Positions 58,927-64,000 of a stretch of DNA of 64,000 nt are shown piece after piece; position 1 is the first letter of the stretch; each line of letters starts with the position of its first letter. This DNA is from CAYLYU01 sp964501925. GTDB lineage: Bacteria; Pseudomonadota; Zetaproteobacteria; Mariprofundales; Mariprofundaceae. A program made the position numbers and the translations under genes. Below the pieces are notes generated by a model that made no database searches, was not told the origin of the DNA, and was given only the letters and a program-made list of their open reading frames with translations. The stretch lies in NCBI GenBank assembly GCA_964501925.1, contig CAZCTM010000004.1, positions 1 to 64,000 on the forward strand. Reading direction: 5' to 3'.

Positions 58927-59781
58927 ATGAGGTTACTGATTGTTAGTGGATTGTCCGGAGCCGGGAAAAGTACAGCTTTAAATGCCCTGGAGGATTTGGG
59001 CTGTTTTTGTACGGACAATCTGCCCCTTGAGCTGCTATCGGAATGGGCGGAGCTTGAATCAAGAAAGAAGCAGCCCATGGCGGTCTGTCTGGATGCGAGA
59101 AGCAGTTCCGAAATCAGGGATCTGCATGTTGCGTTGCACCCCGCACGCTTGAAGGAACAGGATTGGCTGTTGATGTATATCGATGCCAGTGACGAAACCC
59201 TGCTCAGGCGTTTTTCCACCACGCGCAGGCGGCACCTTTTTGCGCCGCATCTGGATCTGGCTTCGGCCATTGCAGCTGAACGCAAGGCGCTGGAGCCCAT
59301 GCGGGCGACGGCAGATCTGGTGCTGGACTCCTCCAATCTCAATCCCTATGAGCTTGCGGATCTGGTCGAGGCGTTCTGGCGGCGCTCGCTTGTTGCGAAG
59401 GGAAAGGAGATCACTGTTTCGTTGATCTCATTCAGTTATCAGCGTGGCCTGCCACTGGATGCAGATATCGTGATGGATGCCCGTTTTCTTCCCAACCCTC
59501 ACTATGAACCTGAGCTTGCCAACTTAACGGGCAGGGATGCCGCCGTTAAATCGTTTCTTGAAAGGATGCAGGAAGTGAAAGAAGCCGAGCAGCGTCTCAG
59601 GGAACTGATGGAGTTTTACTGGCCGAGACTTATCCAGGAACGAAAACAGTATTTCACCCTGGCCATTGGCTGCAGTGGAGGGAGGCATCGCTCGGTTTAT
59701 TTGGTGGAACGGCTTGCGGCGTGGATGCGCGAACGTCGAATGTCAACGCCGCTAATCCGCCATCGGGAGATAGAAGAATGA
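58927..59781 (+). CDS. rapZ: RNase adapter protein RapZ
   Basis: 284 residues. Walker A GLSGAGKS is at 8-15 and the C-terminal motif IGCSGGRHRSVYLVERLA carries the conserved GRHRSV. In E. coli RapZ binds small RNAs GlmY/GlmZ and senses glucosamine 6-phosphate; in other groups the function is less clear. It starts 21 bp after hprK and overlaps the EIIA(Man)-like gene by 4 bp. Confidence 0.93.
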   Translation: MRLLIVSGLSGAGKSTALNALEDLGCFCTDNLPLELLSEWAELESRKKQPMAVCLDARSSSEIRDLHVALHPARLKEQDWLLMYIDASDETLLRRFSTTRRRHLFAPHLDLASAIAAERKALEPMRATADLVLDSSNLNPYELADLVEAFWRRSLVAKGKEITVSLISFSYQRGLPLDADIVMDARFLPNPHYEPELANLTGRDAAVKSFLERMQEVKEAEQRLRELMEFYWPRLIQERKQYFTLAIGCSGGRHRSVYLVERLAAWMRERRMSTPLIRHREIEE

Positions 59782-60194
59782 TCGGCATGATTCTTGTGGC
59801 CCATGGAAATATAGGAGAGGAAATGCTTAAGGCCGTCGAACATGTGGTTGGGCCACAGGCGCTGGCCAAGGCCTTGAGTGTGAACGCGGAGGATGATGTG
59901 GATGTTGTTCTCAAGCGCCTGAAGGAAATGATCCGGGCCTGCAACGCAGGCAAGGGGGTTTTGTTGCTTGCCGACATGTTTGGGGGAACGCCCTGCAATC
60001 TTGCTCTGGCCTGCATGCGGGATGCGGATGTAGAGGTGATGTCCGGTTTCAATCTTCCGATGCTTATCAAGGTGGCCACACTCCGAAAGAGCATCGATGA
60101 TCTGCATGTGCTGGCTGAGAAAGCGAGGGATGCCGGCCGTTACCATATGCATTTTGCTTCGGAGATTCTGGCCAGGGGGAACTCACGTGGCTGA
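59778..60194 (+). CDS. PTS EIIA(Man)-family protein
   Basis: 138 residues from an ATG overlapping the rapZ stop. The phospho-acceptor His9 lies in MILVAHGNIGEEM, and ADMFGGTPCNLA is the family signature. EIIA(Man) proteins normally feed a mannose-type permease, but no IIB/IIC/IID gene is in the cluster, so a regulatory role is likely. Such ptsN-hprK-rapZ-manX-like clusters occur in beta- and other proteobacteria. It overlaps HPr by 8 bp. Confidence 0.87.
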   Translation: MIGMILVAHGNIGEEMLKAVEHVVGPQALAKALSVNAEDDVDVVLKRLKEMIRACNAGKGVLLLADMFGGTPCNLALACMRDADVEVMSGFNLPMLIKVATLRKSIDDLHVLAEKARDAGRYHMHFASEILARGNSRG

Positions 60195-60456
60195 GCGGGA
60201 GATCCGAATTCAGAACAAGCTCGGGCTGCATGCCCGAGCAGCTGCCCGGTTTGCAACAACTGCCGGCGCCTTTGCCTCGGATATCTACCTGAGGAAAGAC
60301 GAGATTGAGGTGAATGGCAAAAGCATCATGGGGATCATGATGCTGGCCGCAGCCAAGGGCACGGACCTTGTCGTGCGGGCAGAAGGACCGGATGCTGAGC
60401 AGGCGCTGGACGCCCTGGAGGCGCTGGTGAACAATCGTTTTGGTGAAGATCAATGA
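60187..60456 (+). CDS. ptsH: Phosphocarrier protein HPr
   Basis: 89 residues from a GTG preceded by GGGGGAACTCAC. Phosphorylation sites are intact: His15 in NKLGLHARAAARF and Ser46 in NGKSIMGIMML. It carries phosphate from EI to EIIA proteins and is a substrate for HprK. It overlaps ptsI by 4 bp. Confidence 0.93.
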   Translation: MAEREIRIQNKLGLHARAAARFATTAGAFASDIYLRKDEIEVNGKSIMGIMMLAAAKGTDLVVRAEGPDAEQALDALEALVNNRFGEDQ

Positions 60457-62099
60457 GCAAGTATGGAAAGGCGGCCGCTTCAAGTCCCGGTATCGCCATC
60501 GGCAGGGTGCAGAAGGTGGCAGCTGGCAGGAAACCCATACCCGAATATGAAATCAACGGTTCCGAGGTGGAATCGGAAGTTGCTCGACTGCAGGCAGCTA
60601 TCAGGGACTCCGTTCTGCAGCTGGACGAGCAACAGACCCAGTTAAGCAATGTGCCAAGTAAGGATCCCATGTTGATATTGGATTCTCATCGCATGCTGAT
60701 GCTGGATCCCCAGCTGGGGGAAGCGGCTGTGAAACTGATTCGAAAGGAGCACATTAATGCCGAGTGGGCGTTGAGGCGGCAACTCGACCATATCGAGGCG
60801 ATCTTTGATCAGATTGAGGATGAATACCTGCGAAGCAAGAAAACCGATGTTGAAGAGGTCGGGCAAAGGGTGATGCACAATCTGCTGGGAAGCAGGGAGA
60901 GGAGCAGTGCTGCCGGGGATTGGGACACCATCCTGGTGGGAGAAGGCTTTGGACCCAGTGAAGTGGTCCAGAGTTGGCAGCAAGGCCTCGCCGGTTTTGT
61001 GACAGAGCAAGGCGGAGCTAATTCCCATACGATCATTGTGGCCCGGGGCATTGGTATCCCCGCTCTGATGGGTTGCGCCGATATCATGGATTCAGCCCAG
61101 GAAGGTGACACCATCATCATTGATGGCAACAAGGGGATCTGGATCCTTAACCCAAGTTCAGAGGAGTTGACCCGTTACCAGCGGCTTGCGCGGTCCTTTC
61201 AATCGGTCAAGTCCAGCCTTAAGGCCTATGCGAAGCGTCCTTCCCTAAGCGCTGACGGACATCCCCTGCCCATCATGGCGAATCTTGAATTTATCGAGGA
61301 GTTGCCGCTGGCCAAGGATATTGGCGTGGAAGGTGTTGGACTGTATCGGACCGAATTCCTCTTCCTGAATCGGGAATCCCAGCCAAGTGAGGAAGAGCAG
61401 TTTCTCCACTACCTGCAGGTGGTTCAGGGTATGGATGGGAAACCCGTCACATTCCGTCTTCTCGATATCGGTGGCGACAAGCCGGCAATATTCCGGCAGG
61501 TCTCGGGGCATCAATGGGCTGGAGACAACCCGGCCATGGGCATGCGCGGCATTCGCCTTCTTCTCCATTGTCCGGATATTCTGACAACTCAGCTACGTGC
61601 CCTGATTCGTGCAGCCATGGAAGGGCCCATCAATATCCTGGTTCCCATGGTAAGCAATACGAATGAAATGGTTCAGACCCGGTCCGTCCTTGAGAAATGC
61701 AAACAGGAGCTCGGGTGTCCTAGCCGGATTAATCTGGGGGCCATGATCGAGGTGCCCGCGGCCGCCCTCATTGCGGATGAATTGGCGAAAGTTTGCGATT
61801 TCTTCTCTGTGGGTACCAATGATCTGATTCAATATACTTTGGCCGCGGATCGTGGTGATGAGGAAGTAGCCGCCATCTATGATCCGGGGCATGAGGCTGT
61901 CCATAATCTGCTCAGGATTACTGCGCAGGCTGCCCGACAGGCAGGAATTCCCATTGCGATGTGTGGAGAAATGGCGGGGGATCCAGCCTGGACAGAAACC
62001 CTGCTTCGCATGGGGTTTGATTCGCTCTCCATGAATCTTAGTCGCGTGCTGGAGGTAAGAAAGAAGCTGGCCAGCCTTCACTTTCAGCGGGTGAACTGA
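60453..62099 (+). CDS. ptsI: PTS enzyme I (phosphoenolpyruvate-protein phosphotransferase)
   Basis: 548 residues, slightly shorter than the usual 570-580. The active-site His lies in EQGGANSHTIIVARGIGIPA; YRTEFLF, FRLLDIGGDKP, GAMIEVPAA and MCGEMAGDPAW are conserved PEP-binding motifs. It transfers phosphate from PEP to HPr. It closes the ptsN-hprK-rapZ-EIIA-ptsH-ptsI run. Confidence 0.95.
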   Translation: MSKYGKAAASSPGIAIGRVQKVAAGRKPIPEYEINGSEVESEVARLQAAIRDSVLQLDEQQTQLSNVPSKDPMLILDSHRMLMLDPQLGEAAVKLIRKEHINAEWALRRQLDHIEAIFDQIEDEYLRSKKTDVEEVGQRVMHNLLGSRERSSAAGDWDTILVGEGFGPSEVVQSWQQGLAGFVTEQGGANSHTIIVARGIGIPALMGCADIMDSAQEGDTIIIDGNKGIWILNPSSEELTRYQRLARSFQSVKSSLKAYAKRPSLSADGHPLPIMANLEFIEELPLAKDIGVEGVGLYRTEFLFLNRESQPSEEEQFLHYLQVVQGMDGKPVTFRLLDIGGDKPAIFRQVSGHQWAGDNPAMGMRGIRLLLHCPDILTTQLRALIRAAMEGPINILVPMVSNTNEMVQTRSVLEKCKQELGCPSRINLGAMIEVPAAALIADELAKVCDFFSVGTNDLIQYTLAADRGDEEVAAIYDPGHEAVHNLLRITAQAARQAGIPIAMCGEMAGDPAWTETLLRMGFDSLSMNLSRVLEVRKKLASLHFQRVN

Positions 62100-62163
62100 T
62101 TTGTTTGATTCGTTTTGCCGAAGTATGATGGATGTAATTTAATCTGGGAATATGGAGATACAT

Positions 62164-63150
62164 ATGCGTTATGACTGGGCCATCGAGGAAATCGAGGCAC
62201 TTTTCGATCTGCCTTTCAATGACCTCATCTATCGTGCGCAGCGGACGCATCGTGAGTACTTTAATGCCAATGAGGTCCAGCTTTCCACACTTCTTTCCAT
62301 CAAGACAGGGGGGTGTCCTGAGGACTGCAAATACTGTTCCCAGAGTGCCCGTTATGACACATCCGTAGAATCTGAGGGCCTCATGGCCGTAGATACCGTT
62401 CTTACGGCTGCGCGCAAGGCAAGGGAAAAAGGTGCCACCCGTTTCTGCATGGGGGCTGCGTGGCGCAATCCCAAAGGGCGGGCCTTTGAACATGTGCTGG
62501 AGATGGTGCGGGAGGTCAAGCGATTGGGTATGGAGACCTGTGCCACCCTTGGCATGCTGACCGCCGAACAGGCTGAAAGGCTGAGAGAAGCAGGACTCGA
62601 TTATTACAATCATAATCTTGATACCGATCCCGAGTATTATCGGGAGATTATTACAACGCGGACCTATGAAGACCGCCTGGATACACTCCGTCATGTACGG
62701 CAGGCAGGCATGCACATCTGTTGTGGTGGCATCGTCGGCATGGGCGAGTCACGCCGTCATCGTGCCGGCCTGATTGCCCAGCTGGCCCGTATGAATCCAC
62801 ACCCTGAATCCGTGCCCATCAACATGCTGGTCAAGATCAAGGGCACACCCCTGGCTGAGAACGAAGAGCTCAAAACGGAACTGGATCCCTTTGAGTTTGT
62901 CCGAACTGTTGCCGTTTCCCGAGTAACCATGCCAGCCTCCCACATTCGCCTTTCGGCCGGGCGTGAAGCCATGAGTGAGGAAATGCAGGCATTGTGTTTC
63001 CTGGCAGGTGCCAATTCCATTTTCTATGGGGAGAGATTGCTTACGGCAGATAATGCAGCCGTTGAGAAGGATCAGGCATTGTTCAGGAAACTCGGGATTC
63101 ATGCTGAAGAAGAACCTGTGCAATCTTCCCGTCATGTTGCGAACGCATGA
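62164..63150 (+). CDS. bioB: Biotin synthase
   Basis: 328 residues from the ATG at 62164 with GGAG six bases upstream; an ATG four codons earlier is possible. The radical-SAM cluster motif CPEDCKYC has its cysteines at 51, 55 and 58. YYNHNLDTDPEYY and GGIVGMGES are typical. It inserts sulfur into dethiobiotin. It lies far from bioF-H-C-D, between ptsI and dapA, with small gaps on both sides. Confidence 0.95.
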   Translation: MRYDWAIEEIEALFDLPFNDLIYRAQRTHREYFNANEVQLSTLLSIKTGGCPEDCKYCSQSARYDTSVESEGLMAVDTVLTAARKAREKGATRFCMGAAWRNPKGRAFEHVLEMVREVKRLGMETCATLGMLTAEQAERLREAGLDYYNHNLDTDPEYYREIITTRTYEDRLDTLRHVRQAGMHICCGGIVGMGESRRHRAGLIAQLARMNPHPESVPINMLVKIKGTPLAENEELKTELDPFEFVRTVAVSRVTMPASHIRLSAGREAMSEEMQALCFLAGANSIFYGERLLTADNAAVEKDQALFRKLGIHAEEEPVQSSRHVANA

Positions 63151-63250
63151 GCACGGTTGTGGGTCTCCCCGATGAATGTTGACAACGGGATCTGATCACC
63201 CTTCATCCTCGCTGTGAAGGGGTTATAGTTTATCTGGCATGGAGGTTGAC

Positions 63251-64000
63251 ATGTTTCACGGGGTCATTACGGCGTTGGTTACGCCGTTCGGAAACGGAAA
63301 GATCGACGAAGATGCCTTCAGGGCCCATCTGGACAGGCAGATCGAGGCTGGTGTTGACGCTGTCGTTCCCGCTGGCACCACAGGTGAATCGGCCACCTTG
63401 AGTCATGAGGAGCATAAGGAGCTGATCCGGATTGCTGTTGAGCATGTTCACGGACGGGTGCCGGTCATCGCCGGTGCTGGCAGCAATTCAACGACCGAAA
63501 CCATCGAGTTAACCCAGGCGGCCAAGGATGCCGGTGCCGATGCTGCGTTGCTTATTTCACCGTATTACAACAAGCCGACCCAGGAAGGAATCTATCAGCA
63601 TTATCGTGCTGTAGCCGATGCGGTTCACATTCCGATTGTCCTGTACAATGTTCCAGGACGTACGGCTTCCAATATGCTGCCGGAGACTGTCGGACGCCTG
63701 TCCAGGATTGCCAACATTGTCGGAATCAAGGATGCCACTGCGGATATGGCACAACTTGTGCGGACGATGAACGCATGCGACGGGCGTCTCGAGTTCTATT
63801 CCGGCGATGACGCGACGGTCATGCCATTTATGGCTCTGGGCGGTGCGGGTGTTATCTCCGTCGTGGCGAACATTGCACCACAGGCAATGATCCGGCTTGT
63901 CCGCGCCATGCGAGGGAATGACATTGCTTCCGCTCGACAGGAGCAGCTGAGCATGCAGGAGCTGAATGATGGCCTGTTTATGCAAAGCAATCCGATCCCG
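63251..64000 (+). CDS. dapA: 4-hydroxy-tetrahydrodipicolinate synthase (cut by window end)
   Basis: The first 250 residues are present; the frame is open to the window edge and the full protein is usually about 290. GTTGESATL (near 42-50), Tyr132 in LYNVPGRT and the Schiff-base Lys160 in VGIKDATAD are intact. It condenses pyruvate with aspartate semialdehyde, the first step of lysine synthesis. The ribosome site is TGGAGG five or six bases upstream. A weak hairpin (CCCTTCA/TGAAGGG, about 63200-63222) lies upstream. Confidence 0.94.
   Translation, partial: MFHGVITALVTPFGNGKIDEDAFRAHLDRQIEAGVDAVVPAGTTGESATLSHEEHKELIRIAVEHVHGRVPVIAGAGSNSTTETIELTQAAKDAGADAALLISPYYNKPTQEGIYQHYRAVADAVHIPIVLYNVPGRTASNMLPETVGRLSRIANIVGIKDATADMAQLVRTMNACDGRLEFYSGDDATVMPFMALGGAGVISVVANIAPQAMIRLVRAMRGNDIASARQEQLSMQELNDGLFMQSNPIP

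Noticed and set aside
58575..59342. Minus-strand open frame of 255 codons
   Set aside because: Antisense to hprK and rapZ, Ser/Arg-rich composition, no domain.
63178..63200. TTGACA upstream of dapA as a promoter
   Set aside because: The -35 is good but no -10 with proper spacing was found.

Overview
The window is bacterial chromosome with dense, mostly overlapping genes. It reads as a Gram-negative proteobacterium: outer-membrane lipoproteins, an Mla-type lipid transporter, type II secretion accessory genes gspAB, CpxRA/CpxP-like and PhoPQ-like regulators, RpoN, and a HprK-HPr regulatory PTS. TrmFO, HprK, DapC/DapD and FeoB together would fit a deep-branching proteobacterium such as a zetaproteobacterium. 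That placement is inference from gene content; no rRNA gene is present to settle it.

Layout. 1-5.7 kb (minus): PepSY protein, PhoPQ-like pair, GspA, GspB and a lytic-transglycosylase-like lipoprotein in one tight run. 5.8-10.1 kb (minus): a His-rich secreted protein and an MlaE-F-D operon with an auxiliary lipoprotein, a TerB-like protein and a tail-anchored protein. 10.2-18.8 kb: gamma-glutamyltransferase, a NYN-LOTUS protein, a cold-shock protein, a CpxRA-like pair divergent from a CpxP/Spy protein, an HtrA protease, an SH3/coiled-coil membrane protein and a Nudix hydrolase. 18.8-25.3 kb: biotin operon bioF-H-C-D, then comF, grxC, rsmA, tpiA, secG and tRNA-Leu(GAG).

25.36-33.76 kb: an integrated element of about 8.4 kb in the 3' end of tRNA-Leu. 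It is bounded by 77/78-bp direct repeats and carries repeated GTGGGGTAC sites inside both ends, which I read as integrase arm sites. It encodes a tyrosine integrase, an AlpA-type regulator, a RepA-like ATPase and a recombination set (RuvC-like, SSB-like, RecE-like, RecT/Bet-like). It also has a lone minor-tail-Z-like protein, an HGGxSTG protein and several unknowns, but no capsid, portal or terminase gene that I can see. It looks like a phage satellite or minimal integrative element and is the best candidate for something undescribed.

33.9-47 kb: TrpB2-type tryptophan synthase beta, a repeat-rich intergenic stretch and a 110-bp MITE-like insertion; then AsmA-like, YqaA, Ogt-like, SIMPL, TrmFO, a voltage-gated K+ channel and a lysozyme-like lipoprotein; then an argH-lipoprotein-dapC-PLP decarboxylase-dapD run. 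47-55.2 kb: a divergent FeoB-like GTPase transporter, a PolB-type exonuclease, a second two-component pair, and two TolB-like beta-propellers behind a near-perfect CRP-type site, with a BamC-like lipoprotein upstream. 55.3-64 kb (plus): BolA-Grx4, rpoN, ptsN-hprK-rapZ-EIIA(Man)-ptsH-ptsI, bioB and a dapA cut by the window edge.

Themes: envelope stress and maintenance (Cpx, HtrA, Mla, PhoPQ), a PTS that appears regulatory rather than sugar-transporting, and lysine and biotin synthesis split over several loci.
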